Notes: generated from the letters alone by a model not told the origin. A stretch of 64,000 bases of DNA from Collinsella sp. (GCA_019414565.1 DXLU01000007.1:163503-227502), one strand, 5' to 3'; positions 24,423 to 32,555 are shown, counted from the stretch's first letter. Numbers and translations are program-made.

Positions 24423-25154
24423 CTAGTCGCTACGCTGGTGGTAAACCTTGTATTTAAACTGATCGGCACGAGCAACCGAGAGCGTATACTCCACAACCTC
24501 GTTTGACTCGTTATACGTAGTCCTAACCAAATCGAGCACAGGCGAGCCCTCGACAATTTCCAAAAGGTGGGCATCGGTGGGACGGGCTATGCTCGCATAG
24601 AACTCCTCTTCGGCCACACGTATTTTTTGCTGAAAGTCTTGCTCAATCACATCGTAAAGCGGCTTACGCTCCAGCAGCGGTCGCTTTAGGGACAGAAATT
24701 GACGAACCGGTAGATAGCTGCGTTCGACCATCATGGGCATGTTGTCGGCAGAACGAAGGCGCTTGAGCTTAAAAATGCGATCACCGATACGCAATCCCAT
24801 ATGCTCGGCCAGATTCTTATCGGCCTCCATCTCGCAAAACTCGAGAATCGTGGTCTCGGGTTCTCGACCCATCGCGCGCATCTGCTCGGTAAAGCTGTAG
24901 GACTGCATAAGATTGGTTGCTTTTGCCGAACGGTCGGTCACAAAGGTACCGCGACCGTGCTGCCGAACCACCAGTCCTAAACGCTCCAGTTCCTGCAGAG
25001 CCAGGCGTACCGTAGTGCGCGAGAGACCATAGCGCTCCGAAAGTTCGCGCTCGGAAGGAATCATGTCACCGGCGCGATATTCATGGTCAATCTTTTCGGT
25101 CAGAATATCGACCAGCTGATCGTACAGCGGTTGCTTACGCGCTCCGATCGCCAT
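24423..25154 (-). CDS. GntR-family (HutC/UTRA) regulator of amino-sugar genes
   Basis: A 243-residue repressor in the NagR/DasR/AgaR2 class. The winged helix reads MIPSERELSERYGLSRTTVRLALQELERLGLVVRQHGRGTFV in outline (residues about 34-75). The UTRA domain has LKRLRSADNMPMMVERSYLP and VLDLVRTTYNESNEVVEYTLSVARADQFKY. It lies directly upstream of agaS in the same orientation and downstream of the PTS operon. CTGGTAGTAACCA-type sites at 24370 and 28663 mark its probable regulon. An amino-sugar phosphate is the expected ligand. Confidence 0.92.
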   Translation of the reverse strand: MAIGARKQPLYDQLVDILTEKIDHEYRAGDMIPSERELSERYGLSRTTVRLALQELERLGLVVRQHGRGTFVTDRSAKATNLMQSYSFTEQMRAMGREPETTILEFCEMEADKNLAEHMGLRIGDRIFKLKRLRSADNMPMMVERSYLPVRQFLSLKRPLLERKPLYDVIEQDFQQKIRVAEEEFYASIARPTDAHLLEIVEGSPVLDLVRTTYNESNEVVEYTLSVARADQFKYKVYHQRSD

Positions 25155-25239
25155 CCTATCCTCCCTTTTGCTCGAATTCGGCTAACTACCTAGGGTGTTA
25201 AGCATTATCTGTCTGCCACACCCGAATCATCAAGAAAAC

Positions 25240-25273
25240 AAAAGCCGCGCGCTCTTTCGAGCACGCGGCTTTT
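25240..25273 (-). terminator. Terminator after the mannose-family PTS operon
   Basis: AAAAGCCGCG and CGCGGCTTTT arms around CGCTC/GAGC and a TTTC loop form a nearly perfect long stem. T-runs flank both sides, so it may act in both directions. A second smaller hairpin (GGGGTGTG at 25298-25305 with CACACCCC at 25319-25326) lies nearer the EIID stop. Confidence 0.85.
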
Positions 25274-25339
25274 AACATACACATGGCTTAAGGGGTCGGG
25301 GTGTGAGCCGCGTAGGGACACACCCCTCAAGCTAGAGCC

Positions 25340-26422
25340 TTACCAGATGCTCGGCCAGAGACCAAGCGGGCCAGCGCCCAGGATGCCAAGGACGAAGAGC
25401 AGGAGAATGCCCTTGGTCGGGGTCCAGCTGTGCTTAGCGAACATGTAGTAAAGCAGCAGCGTAAGCATAAGCGGGACGAGCTTGGGGACGATGGTGTTGA
25501 GGGTGTCGGCAACAGAGAAGTTGACCGGATCCTCGGTGACGGTACCGTAGGTAACGGACTCCATGCCGTTGCCCAGATCGGTGACGCCGCACTCGACAGC
25601 GTTGCCGTCGGCATCGGAAGCGGTAAGGGCGTTGCCGTCCTTATCGGTCATGGCGATGGTACCGGCCTCAGCGGTCTCGGTATCGATGCCCTCCATACCG
25701 GTGAAGTTCTCGGCCTCCTTCTCGGAGACGATCACGGTAGTAGCGGAGAGGCCACGGGTGGTGCCATTGGGGATCTGGAGGTTGATCTGGGTGCCACCCA
25801 TGGTGACGACCAGGCAACCGACGACGAAGACGCCCATGATGGAAGCGGCACGCGTGAAGGCCTGCATGTTGGCGGTCAGAGCGTCAATAGCGCTGGTGCC
25901 AAGCTTGTAGGACCAGTTCATGAGCCAGAAGCGCAGAGCGAACTGGACGACGTTGAAGATCACCAGGAAGATGATCGGCGCAGCGGCATTGCCGTTGATG
26001 GCCATGTTGGAGGTGATGCCGGCCGTGATAGGCACAAGCGTCAGCCAGAACAGGGCGTCACCGATACCACCGAGCGGGCCCATTGCGGCGACGCGGACGG
26101 CGCGGATCGTGGGGATGTCAACCTTGTTCTGCTCGAGCGAAAGCACGATGCCCATAACAAAGGTGACAAGGAACGGATGGGTGTTGAAGAACTCCAGGTT
26201 GTGGCTCATGGAAGCCGCGAGGTCGTTCTTGTTGGTGTGGATCTTCTCCAGACCGGGGATGATGGAGTAAAGCCAGCCAGCGGCCTGCATGCGCTCGTAG
26301 TTGAACGATGCCTGCAGGAAGCAGGAGCGCCAAGCCATCTTGTTGAGGGTCTTCTGGTCGAGCTGCGGAGCAGGAGTGAGATCCTCGTAGTGCTCCGGGA
26401 TCACATACTCATTAGATGCCAT
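25340..26422 (-). CDS. PTS mannose-family EIID with an inserted extracytoplasmic segment
   Basis: Membrane subunit of the sugar channel. The start at 26422, with GGAGGTGA eight bases upstream, gives 360 residues. The N-terminal part has the EIID signature SFNYERMQAAGWLYSIIPGL and RVAAMGPLGGIGDALFW. Most EIID proteins are about 270-300 residues. Here residues about 211-302 form an extra polar, acidic stretch (SEKEAENFTGMEGIDTETAE, TDKDGNALTASDADGNAVEC) just before the final hydrophobic segments. The gene overlaps the EIIC gene by 11 bp. It is the last gene of the EIIA-YajC-EIIB-EIIC-EIID operon. Confidence 0.93.
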   Translation of the reverse strand: MASNEYVIPEHYEDLTPAPQLDQKTLNKMAWRSCFLQASFNYERMQAAGWLYSIIPGLEKIHTNKNDLAASMSHNLEFFNTHPFLVTFVMGIVLSLEQNKVDIPTIRAVRVAAMGPLGGIGDALFWLTLVPITAGITSNMAINGNAAAPIIFLVIFNVVQFALRFWLMNWSYKLGTSAIDALTANMQAFTRAASIMGVFVVGCLVVTMGGTQINLQIPNGTTRGLSATTVIVSEKEAENFTGMEGIDTETAEAGTIAMTDKDGNALTASDADGNAVECGVTDLGNGMESVTYGTVTEDPVNFSVADTLNTIVPKLVPLMLTLLLYYMFAKHSWTPTKGILLLFVLGILGAGPLGLWPSIW

Positions 26423-27212
26423 CTTCGAAGTCACCTCCGTCAGAAACAGCTGCACCCTTCAGCTCGGTCTGCTGCTGGAAGTCCCAGAAAGCGATGCCGA
26501 AGCCGATGAGAGCGAGGATGAGCAGAGCAGGGGTTGCCAGCGAATCGTTGGCAACGGTGATGAGCGCGAGGCCAAAGCCCATGAGGAAGAAGCCCCACAT
26601 ATCGCGGTTCATCATAACCTTGAGCAGGACGGCGAAGCCGACGAAGCGCATCATGCCGCCTGCAGCGGAGAGACCGGTCTGCAGCCAAGTCGGGATGGCA
26701 GAAGCGATGGTCTGACCGATGGTAGCGCCAGCGATGAAGAACAGGGTGACGACGACAGCGAAGATCAGGCCGAGCAGAGCCATGGCGAAGTAGTTCAGGC
26801 GCTCGATGCCCTTGGTGTCCGCGTTGTGAGCCATGTTATCGGCCGTGGACATAAGCGGGGACATAAGCGTGAAGACCAGGGTAACGCCAAGCTGGCCAAG
26901 CAGAGCGAACGGAATGGCGAGGCCGACTGCCGCGTTGGGCTCGAGGCCCGTGGCGATAGCGAGAATGGCTGCCATGATGCCGCCGATGACGGCGTTAGGC
27001 GGCTGAGCACCTCCGATCGGCATGTTGCCGATCGTCATGAGCTGATAGGTACCACCCACGAGAAGACCGGTGTTAAGGTCGCCAAGGATAAGACCGATGA
27101 CGGCGCCGGTGACGATGGGCTGATAGAGAGACTCGAGGAAGTCAAACTGGTCGATTGCCGCGATGAACGTGACGACGAAGACCAGAGCGATCTGGATGAT
27201 CGAGTATTCCAT
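26412..27212 (-). CDS. PTS mannose/sorbose-family EIIC
   Basis: A 266-residue polytopic membrane subunit. It starts MEYSIIQIALVFVVTFIAAI and carries the family segments PIVTGAVIGLILGDLNTGL, GGTYQLMTIGNMPIGGAQPP and LAIPFALLGQLGV. The polar acidic tail (GDFEDGI) overlaps the EIID start. With EIID it makes the transmembrane channel; the substrate is inferred to be an amino sugar from the adjacent nagA/agaS genes and the GntR operator sites. Confidence 0.94.
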   Translation of the reverse strand: MEYSIIQIALVFVVTFIAAIDQFDFLESLYQPIVTGAVIGLILGDLNTGLLVGGTYQLMTIGNMPIGGAQPPNAVIGGIMAAILAIATGLEPNAAVGLAIPFALLGQLGVTLVFTLMSPLMSTADNMAHNADTKGIERLNYFAMALLGLIFAVVVTLFFIAGATIGQTIASAIPTWLQTGLSAAGGMMRFVGFAVLLKVMMNRDMWGFFLMGFGLALITVANDSLATPALLILALIGFGIAFWDFQQQTELKGAAVSDGGDFEDGI

Positions 27213-27302
27213 CTTGCTCCTCCTTTCAAAATGTATGTACGCACTTTGGATTTCACGTACAGAACGTCAGGGTTTCACTCCTGACAACGTGGATCACGAG
27301 GA

Positions 27303-27785
27303 TTACGAGAAGAGCTTGCTCGTGTCCTCAACAGGCGTGCTCGGAACGCGCCTGATCTCCAACTCCACCCCCAATTCCTGCAGCTCTTTAAACGCAGCGA
27401 CATCCTCGTCGTTAACTGCGACGGAGGTGGCGACTTGGCGCTTTCCTTCCGACATGTGCATGTTGCCGATGTTTACCTTCTTTATAGGCACACCGCCCTT
27501 GACGAGCGTAAGCACGTCTTCCGGTGTTTCGGCCACGATGAAGATCTTCTGGCGCGGGCTCGCCTTGCCAATGACGTCGATGGTCTTCTGCAGAGAGAAG
27601 AAACGCGTAGCGACGCCGGCGGGAGCGGCCATCTTCATGAGGTTCTGGCGCATGGTGTTGGACGCCACGTCGTCGTTGGCGACGAGGATGAGGTTGGAGC
27701 CCAGGGTGGAGTTCCACTGGGTGGCAACCTGACCATGAATCAGTCGGTTATCGATGCGGGTAAGAAGAATGTTGGGTTCTGCCAT
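27303..27785 (-). CDS. PTS mannose-family EIIB
   Basis: A 160-residue cytoplasmic phosphocarrier. The active-site loop RIDNRLIHGQV carries the phospho-His17. The sequence then follows the sorbose/mannose EIIB pattern (LVANDDVASN, RFFSLQKTIDVIGK, TLVKGGVPIKKVNIGNMH). It accepts phosphate from the EIIA at 28103 and passes it to sugar at EIIC/EIID. It is the functional counterpart of the His-less homologue at 17567-18049. A small hairpin lies at 27266-27285, between this gene and EIIC. Confidence 0.95.
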   Translation of the reverse strand: MAEPNILLTRIDNRLIHGQVATQWNSTLGSNLILVANDDVASNTMRQNLMKMAAPAGVATRFFSLQKTIDVIGKASPRQKIFIVAETPEDVLTLVKGGVPIKKVNIGNMHMSEGKRQVATSVAVNDEDVAAFKELQELGVELEIRRVPSTPVEDTSKLFS

Positions 27786-27821
27786 GTTGATCAGCTTCCT
27801 TTCGTTATTTGCTGACGACAG

Positions 27822-28103
27822 TTACTTGATCTCCTGAATCGCGTAACGCGAAACATCTACGACGGCTCCGGATCGGACTTTGATCTGGACCTTCTCGCCT
27901 TCGATGCCTTTGACGGTTCCGTAGATACCGCCGGCGAAAAGAACCTCTTGACCCGGCTTGAGCTCGGTGTGCAGCTCCTTGAAGTACTTCTGCTTCTTCT
28001 TCATGTTGATTTGCGACCAGATGGTGTAAATCAAGCCCATGATGACAAGCAGGCCTAAAAGGGCGACCGAGGAGCTCAGGACGTTGGCTCCGAAATCGGC
28101 CAT
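27822..28103 (-). CDS. yajC: YajC-like membrane protein inside PTS operon
   Basis: A 93-residue protein with one N-terminal membrane segment (SSSVALLGLLVIMGLIYTIW, residues about 10-29) and a basic linker (KKKQKY). A small SH3-like beta domain follows, with LKPGQEVLFAGGIYGTVKGI and VRSGAVVDVSRYAIQEI. This is the YajC/preprotein-translocase accessory layout. It overlaps the EIIA stop by one base and precedes EIIB, so it is an integral part of the PTS operon. A role in membrane insertion or coupling of this transporter is inferred. It need not be the general SecDF partner of the cell. Confidence 0.85.
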   Translation of the reverse strand: MADFGANVLSSSVALLGLLVIMGLIYTIWSQINMKKKQKYFKELHTELKPGQEVLFAGGIYGTVKGIEGEKVQIKVRSGAVVDVSRYAIQEIK

Positions 28104-28546
28104 TAGATGCCGTCCTCGTCGCCGAAGATATCCTCTTCCTCGGAGCCGGCAACGGATGCGACCGTCTGGGCGGTGACGCCCGTCTGTCCAACGGTCACGG
28201 CCTGCTCGCCAAGCTCGGCGAGCGTGGCATTGCCTCGGAGGAACAGAAGCTCAATAACCATGGGAAGGTTGGTGCCAGTCAGAACCTCGACGTTGTCGAC
28301 ATCCTGGGCAATCATCATCGACTGGTTGAACGGGGTGCCGCCAAGCAGGTCGGTAAAGACGAGCACGCCATCGCACTCCTCGCGCATGGCGGTAATAGCG
28401 GCGCGGAGATCCTCACCGTAGGATGCGGCCTGGTCGCCCTCAAAAGGAACGACGGTAAAAGCAGGCTGGTCGCCGGCAACCATCGCGATAGCGCTTGCAA
28501 GGCCGGGTGCGAACTGTCCATGACCGGTAAGAATAAAGCCGACCAT
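28103..28546 (-). CDS. PTS mannose-family EIIA
   Basis: A 147-residue phosphocarrier beginning MVGFILTGHGQFAPGL, with the phospho-His9. The EIIA-Man fold is supported by GVLVFTDLLGGTPFNQS and VLTGTNLPMVIELLF. The final 40 residues form an acidic tail (GSEEEDIFGDEDGI). It is the first gene of the operon. The upstream region contains a NagR-like site (28663-28676) and three copies of the ACCGTTCACCG-type motif. Confidence 0.94.
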   Translation of the reverse strand: MVGFILTGHGQFAPGLASAIAMVAGDQPAFTVVPFEGDQAASYGEDLRAAITAMREECDGVLVFTDLLGGTPFNQSMMIAQDVDNVEVLTGTNLPMVIELLFLRGNATLAELGEQAVTVGQTGVTAQTVASVAGSEEEDIFGDEDGI

Positions 28547-28662
28547 TCAAATTTCCCTTCCGAAGGTGTGTACAATCTGAGTCCGATGATGTTCGGAAGC
28601 CAGCGGGCGCTCGCCCTTAAAGCTTCTTGGAAAGCGTTCTTTGAAGACCAGTGGTTTCTAAA

Positions 28663-28676
28663 CTGGTAGTAACCAC
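28663..28676. promoter_or_regulatory. NagR/DasR-like operator upstream of mannose-family PTS operon
   Basis: CTGGTAGTAACCAC shares 13 of 14 bases with the perfect palindrome at 24370-24383 upstream of agaS. It lies about 115 bp before the EIIA start. A weaker CTGGTTCTAACTGG-like sequence is on the minus strand at 28945-28958. Confidence 0.68.
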
Positions 28677-28770
28677 GTGTCGTGTTGTTGTCACTATATC
28701 ACCCCAGAAGAGGTCGCTTTCCTTGATTCATACGGTAAAACGTTTTTGCACCGCTCACGGTGATAAATCG

Positions 28771-28781
28771 ACCGTTTACCG
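28771..28781. promoter_or_regulatory. ACCGTTTACCG, one-mismatch copy of the shared motif
   Basis: It differs at one position from ACCGTTCACCG and keeps the ACCG-N3-ACCG direct repeat. It lies between the NagR-like site and the inverted pair at 28970-28999. Confidence 0.4.
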
Positions 28782-28969
28782 GTCGTTAACACTTCTACCT
28801 GCGGTTTTGAAACCGTTTCGAATTGCTTTGGCAAAAGATCGGATCTTTTCCTGTGTCTAAACAACGCAGGGCGGCTAAAAATAGCGTGAAGAAAAATTGC
28901 AGGTCATTGTGAAGATATGTGAATTGGTCTTTTTGACTTAATACCAGTTAGAACCAGTTTTGAGATTAT

Positions 28970-28999
28970 CGGTGAACGGTAGTTTTCGACCGTTCACCG
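28970..28999. promoter_or_regulatory. Palindromic pair of ACCGTTCACCG motifs, PTS locus 4
   Basis: CGGTGAACGGT (28970-28980) and its exact inverse (28989-28999) are separated by eight bases. This forms a 30-bp palindrome about 420 bp upstream of the EIIA gene and 250 bp upstream of the gene at 29250. The remaining sequence of the roughly 700-bp gap (28547-29249) shows no credible coding frame. Confidence 0.6.
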
Positions 29000-29210
29000 G
29001 TTACTTGCAATCGTTTGCAGTTGTTTTCCCAGATGAATTAGGGAAGCGCGATGGAGCGCTTGCGCGATCACGGGAAGTTTTTGGCATTTGTCCTCATCCC
29101 CCGAACGCCAAACTCCGGCATCCAAAATGAGCTAATAGCTCACGCTAATCGTTTTCAATCATTACTTACTCAGTATACGTAATTATTTATCGTTTATCGT
29201 TAATTTTGAT

Positions 29211-29226
29211 ATGATACAAGTATCAT
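29211..29226. promoter_or_regulatory. Palindrome upstream of DUF2975/XRE operon
   Basis: ATGATACAAGTATCAT is a 7-2-7 perfect inverted repeat 24 bp before the start at 29250. The small XRE regulator encoded second in the operon is a plausible autoregulator binding here. Confidence 0.5.
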
Positions 29227-29249
29227 CCAAAACGCCGATTGGAGAGGTT

Positions 29250-29888
29250 ATGGTCCACCGAAACGCATCTATATCGAATGAAACCATCAGCCGCGAACAG
29301 ACGATAGCCAAACTGAGGAAGCTCGCTCGCATCTGCAAATGGGCCACAATCTGCATTACCACAGCGCTCGCTCTGGGACTCCTCGCAGTCATTGCGATTG
29401 ACCTTCTACTTATATTGCCCGGCCTCTCCCAAGGGTCGTGCCTCCAATCCGTAGAACTTCAAGCCGGCGAAGGGCCGTGCCTGGCTATTGTCGGTACCGA
29501 TGCGCAGGCCCCACTTATGCTCGTCGCACACGATGGCCACACTGCCATAGGGAGCCTCTTGATAACATGCCTCGCGCTTACCATCGCGATAAGCGTGCGC
29601 AGGCTTTTCTTCAACATTGAAAAGGAAGGCAGGCCCTTTGACCTTGAATGTAACCAGACACTTCGTCGAGTAGGACATTTATTCCTTATCGGCGGCGTTG
29701 CCGTGAGGCTTCTTGGTGCCGTAATCACGGGAATGATACTCTTAGGATTTGGCGGCAGCTTTACGGATGCGTTCGCCGGCCAGTTATTCGAGCCCTCCAT
29801 GCTCTTTGCAGGCCTGATTATTTGCCTGATTGCCAGCATCTTCCGCTACGGGTATATCCTGCAAAAACAAGATGACGAGTTGCTCTAG
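29250..29888 (+). CDS. DUF2975-like membrane protein
   Basis: A 212-residue protein with about four hydrophobic helices (near residues 30-55, 100-120, 145-170 and 180-200). A cytoplasmic loop, SVRRLFFNIEKEGRPFDLEC, matches the region found in DUF2975 proteins between helices two and three. The start at 29250 is set by GGAGAGG; an earlier ATG lacks a ribosome site and falls in the palindrome. It is followed, nine bases downstream, by an XRE-type regulator, a pairing that is widespread in Gram-positive bacteria. Its function is unknown. Confidence 0.82.
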   Translation: MVHRNASISNETISREQTIAKLRKLARICKWATICITTALALGLLAVIAIDLLLILPGLSQGSCLQSVELQAGEGPCLAIVGTDAQAPLMLVAHDGHTAIGSLLITCLALTIAISVRRLFFNIEKEGRPFDLECNQTLRRVGHLFLIGGVAVRLLGAVITGMILLGFGGSFTDAFAGQLFEPSMLFAGLIICLIASIFRYGYILQKQDDELL

Positions 29889-29897
29889 GAGGAATCC

Positions 29898-30134
29898 ATG
29901 ATTATTCTGCGGCTTGACCGCATGCTCGCCGAACGCAAGATCTCATCCAAAGAGCTTGCGGAACGCGTGGGCATCTCCCAGGTCAATATGTCACGCATTA
30001 AGACGGGCAAGGTTTCTGCCATACGTTTTTCAACTCTTGACGCGATATGTCGGGCACTCGACTGCCAACCGGGCGATGTACTGGAATATATGCCTGACGA
30101 TGAAGCCGATAACCTTTTTGGACGTAAAGATTGA
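29898..30134 (+). CDS. Small XRE-family (Cro/CI, YozG-like) regulator
   Basis: A 78-residue single-domain HTH protein: MIILRLDRMLAERKISSKEL, AERVGISQVNMSRIKTGK and FSTLDAICRALDCQPGDVLEY follow the compact XRE layout. A strong AGGAGG lies six bases before the ATG. It is translated right after the DUF2975-like gene and probably regulates the pair through the palindrome at 29211. Confidence 0.92.
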   Translation: MIILRLDRMLAERKISSKELAERVGISQVNMSRIKTGKVSAIRFSTLDAICRALDCQPGDVLEYMPDDEADNLFGRKD

Positions 30135-30170
30135 TAGGCATAATTTAGCCACCAGCGCCTAAACGCAAAT

Positions 30171-30207
30171 AGCCCGCTAGAACAACATCCGTTCTAGCGG
30201 GCTTATT
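30171..30207. terminator. Terminator between XRE gene and the SurA-like gene
   Basis: A 13-bp perfect stem (AGCCCGCTAGAAC and complement) encloses AACATCC and is followed by TATT. The T-run is weak. It lies between convergent genes and could serve both. Confidence 0.75.
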
Positions 30208-30247
30208 CAGATATTTCGGTTACGCGCTCGGCGGCTCAGACAGATCT

Positions 30248-31342
30248 TTATGCAAACAGACCATAGATGCTGATGTTGGCCTTGGCATACAGGCCGTTAG
30301 CATACTCGGTCCACTTGGAGCTGGCGCTCGAAGCCTGCGAAGAGTACTGCTGGTAGGCGGTGTAATAGGCGGTCATGGCCTGCTTGTAGGTAGCGCTATC
30401 AGCCGTAAAGGCATCGTCAGCGAAGGCCTTAGCGTAGGTGCTATCGGCGTCCTTCCAGGTGCCCTTTTCGCTATCCCACTCGTCGCCGGCAAGTTTGATG
30501 ATGTAATCGGCGTAGTCCTTGCTCGCGGTCTCCTCGTTGCCGTCAGCAGGCTCGGTCGGGGCGGTCGGCATGCTTGCGGAGCTATCGCCCACCTTCTTCT
30601 TGTAGAGCTTCTGCAGCGTCGCGGACTGGCGGACGATCTGCTTGGCCTGGTCCTTGGACACGCCATACTGCGTGGCCATGGTCTTGTAGTCCGAAGTGCC
30701 GATGGATTCCTCGGCGTACTGCTTCATCTCCTTAGAGGAGACGGTAATGCCCTCGTCCTCGGCAGCGTCGAGCAGGATCTTGTTGCGCACGTAGGACAGG
30801 ATGACGTCGGCAGAAGGAGCGGTGTAGTTGCCATCGCTATCCTTGACGGTGTCGAGGCTGTACTGGCTCTCGATGGCCTCGCGCGCGGTGATGTCGCTCT
30901 TCTTGCCGTTGTAGCTATAGCTTGCCACGGTCGAATCGAGCTGGTCCTCGGTCAGGGTCGACGAGCCGACACCCTTGCCGCCAAAGCCGCCATTGCCAAT
31001 AAAGAAGCCGACCACGGCGGCGATCACGACGGCAACCACAAAGGCGGCAATCATCGTCTTCTTGTGCCTGGATGCATGGTCGTCTTCATCGGAACCCAGA
31101 ATATCGTCGTCCTCATCCTGGGCCTCGGGCATCAGATTCTCGTCAGCGGCATCCGCGGCAATCTGAGCCTCCAGTCGGGCGTCCTCCTCCTCGGCCGTCG
31201 TGCCGGCGGCAATGTGCTCGGCAGACGTACCGGCGACCAGATCGATCTTCTCGTCCTCGTCACCGTCGGGGCCTTCGCCGCGCTCGATGATCTGGATGCC
31301 GTCGATCTCGTCCTTCTCGTCCTTCTTTTGAATCAGACCCAT
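30248..31342 (-). CDS. Membrane-anchored SurA/PpiD-like protein with acidic cytoplasmic head
   Basis: A 364-residue single-pass protein. Residues 1-94 are strikingly acidic, with many Asp/Glu runs such as EAQDEDDDILGSDEDD. One transmembrane helix follows (about 96-115, TMIAAFVVAVVIAAVVGFFI), then an external Ser/Lys/Tyr-rich helical domain. The external part resembles the N-terminal chaperone domain of SurA/PrsA-type foldases (SADVILSYVRNKILLDAAED, EGITVSSKEMKQYAEESI), but no parvulin PPIase domain is recognisable. It may assist folding of exported proteins. It is transcribed alone, downstream of the icd terminator. Confidence 0.75.
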   Translation of the reverse strand: MGLIQKKDEKDEIDGIQIIERGEGPDGDEDEKIDLVAGTSAEHIAAGTTAEEEDARLEAQIAADAADENLMPEAQDEDDDILGSDEDDHASRHKKTMIAAFVVAVVIAAVVGFFIGNGGFGGKGVGSSTLTEDQLDSTVASYSYNGKKSDITAREAIESQYSLDTVKDSDGNYTAPSADVILSYVRNKILLDAAEDEGITVSSKEMKQYAEESIGTSDYKTMATQYGVSKDQAKQIVRQSATLQKLYKKKVGDSSASMPTAPTEPADGNEETASKDYADYIIKLAGDEWDSEKGTWKDADSTYAKAFADDAFTADSATYKQAMTAYYTAYQQYSSQASSASSKWTEYANGLYAKANISIYGLFA

Positions 31343-31381
31343 AGTCAGTTACTCCTTGTTAGGAAACATAGTCCGCAATAG

Positions 31382-31410
31382 AATACGCCCGACAGAGCGC
31401 CGGGCGTATT
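31382..31410 (-). terminator. Terminator after icd operon
   Basis: AATACGCCCG (31382-31391) pairs with CGGGCGTATT (31401-31410). On the minus strand it is followed by CTATTG. It lies 60 bp past the icd stop. Confidence 0.75.
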
Positions 31411-31469
31411 GATTCTCAGGTTATACGCAAACACTTAAGTACTATTTTGGCGTTTGCAGTCTGCATGCC

Positions 31470-32555
31470 TTAGGCCAGGTGCGCGATAACGGCATCGGCA
31501 AAGGCCTGCGTGCCCACAGCGCCCTCAACGGAGCCGGTCTGGGCACGACGAACGTCGCCGGTGACCTGCTCACCCTCATCGAGCGTGGCAGAAACGGCGG
31601 CGCGAATACGATTGGCGGCGTCGTTCTCGCCCAGGTGGTCAAGCATCATCGCAGCAGAGAGGATCTCGGCCGTGGGGTTGGCGATATCCTGACCGGCGAT
31701 ATCGGGCGCGGAGCCGTGCGTTGCCTCGAAAATGGCGCAATCGGCACCGATGTTGGAGCCGGGGGCCATACCCAGGCCGCCCACCAGGCCGGCGCACAGG
31801 TCGCTCACGATGTCGCCGTACAGGTTGGGCAGCACCAGGACATCGAAGTCGTTGGGGTTCTGGACCAGGCCCATGCAGGTGGCGTCGACGATCTTGTCGT
31901 TGAACTCGATATCGGGATAGTTGGCGGCCACCTCGCGTGCCACGCGCAGGAACAGGCCGTCGGTCGCTTTCATGATGTTGGCCTTGTGCACGGCCGTCAC
32001 CTTTTTGCGGCCGCAGCGGCGGGCATACTCAAAGGCGTACTCCACAATGCGGCGACTCTTGGCGATGGAGATGGGCTTGATCGAGATGGCGGAATCAGCG
32101 GCGAAGGTCTTTTGGCCCGTACGCTCAACGAGCTGCGAGAGCTCCTCGACCTCGGCAGCACCCTCATCGAACTCGATGCCGGCGTAGAGGTCCTCGGTGT
32201 TCTCGCGCACGATAACCAGGTCGACATCGCGGAAGCGCGAGCCGTCGCCCGGCTGCGACAGGCAGGGGCGCACGCAGGCATACAGGTCGAAGTGCTTGCG
32301 CAGGGCCACGTTGACGCTGCGGAAGCCCGTGCCGACCGGTGTGGTGATGGGGCCCTTGATGGCAACCTTGGTCTCGGCGACCGCATCGAGCACGTGCTGG
32401 GGCAGCGGCGTGCCAAACTCGTCCATGACGCCGGCGCCGGCCTCCTGGACGTTCCAGTTGATCTGGACACCGGTGGCCTCGACCACGCGGCGCATGGCCT
32501 GCGTAATCTCGGGACCGATACCGTCACCGGGAATCAGGACTACATCGTGCGCCAT
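31470..32555 (-). CDS. icd: NAD-type isocitrate dehydrogenase (isopropylmalate dehydrogenase family)
   Basis: Oxidative decarboxylase of 361 residues in the beta-decarboxylating dehydrogenase family. It has the N-terminal VLIPGDGIGPEIT, the substrate loop TPVGTGFRSVNVALRK with the Ser/Asn pattern of isocitrate enzymes, YACVRP, VRENTEDLYAG, and the NAD-site region EATHGSAPDIAGQ. The short length and sequence favour the NAD-dependent IDH class over LeuB. It is the last gene of a five-gene run with small gaps (6 bp after the HEAT-like gene), terminated at 31382. Confidence 0.9.
   Translation of the reverse strand: MAHDVVLIPGDGIGPEITQAMRRVVEATGVQINWNVQEAGAGVMDEFGTPLPQHVLDAVAETKVAIKGPITTPVGTGFRSVNVALRKHFDLYACVRPCLSQPGDGSRFRDVDLVIVRENTEDLYAGIEFDEGAAEVEELSQLVERTGQKTFAADSAISIKPISIAKSRRIVEYAFEYARRCGRKKVTAVHKANIMKATDGLFLRVAREVAANYPDIEFNDKIVDATCMGLVQNPNDFDVLVLPNLYGDIVSDLCAGLVGGLGMAPGSNIGADCAIFEATHGSAPDIAGQDIANPTAEILSAAMMLDHLGENDAANRIRAAVSATLDEGEQVTGDVRRAQTGSVEGAVGTQAFADAVIAHLA

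Noticed and set aside
27266..27285. GTCAGG/CCTGAC hairpin between EIIB and EIIC genes
   Set aside because: Only six base pairs and no T-run. It may be incidental and is not listed as a separate regulatory feature.
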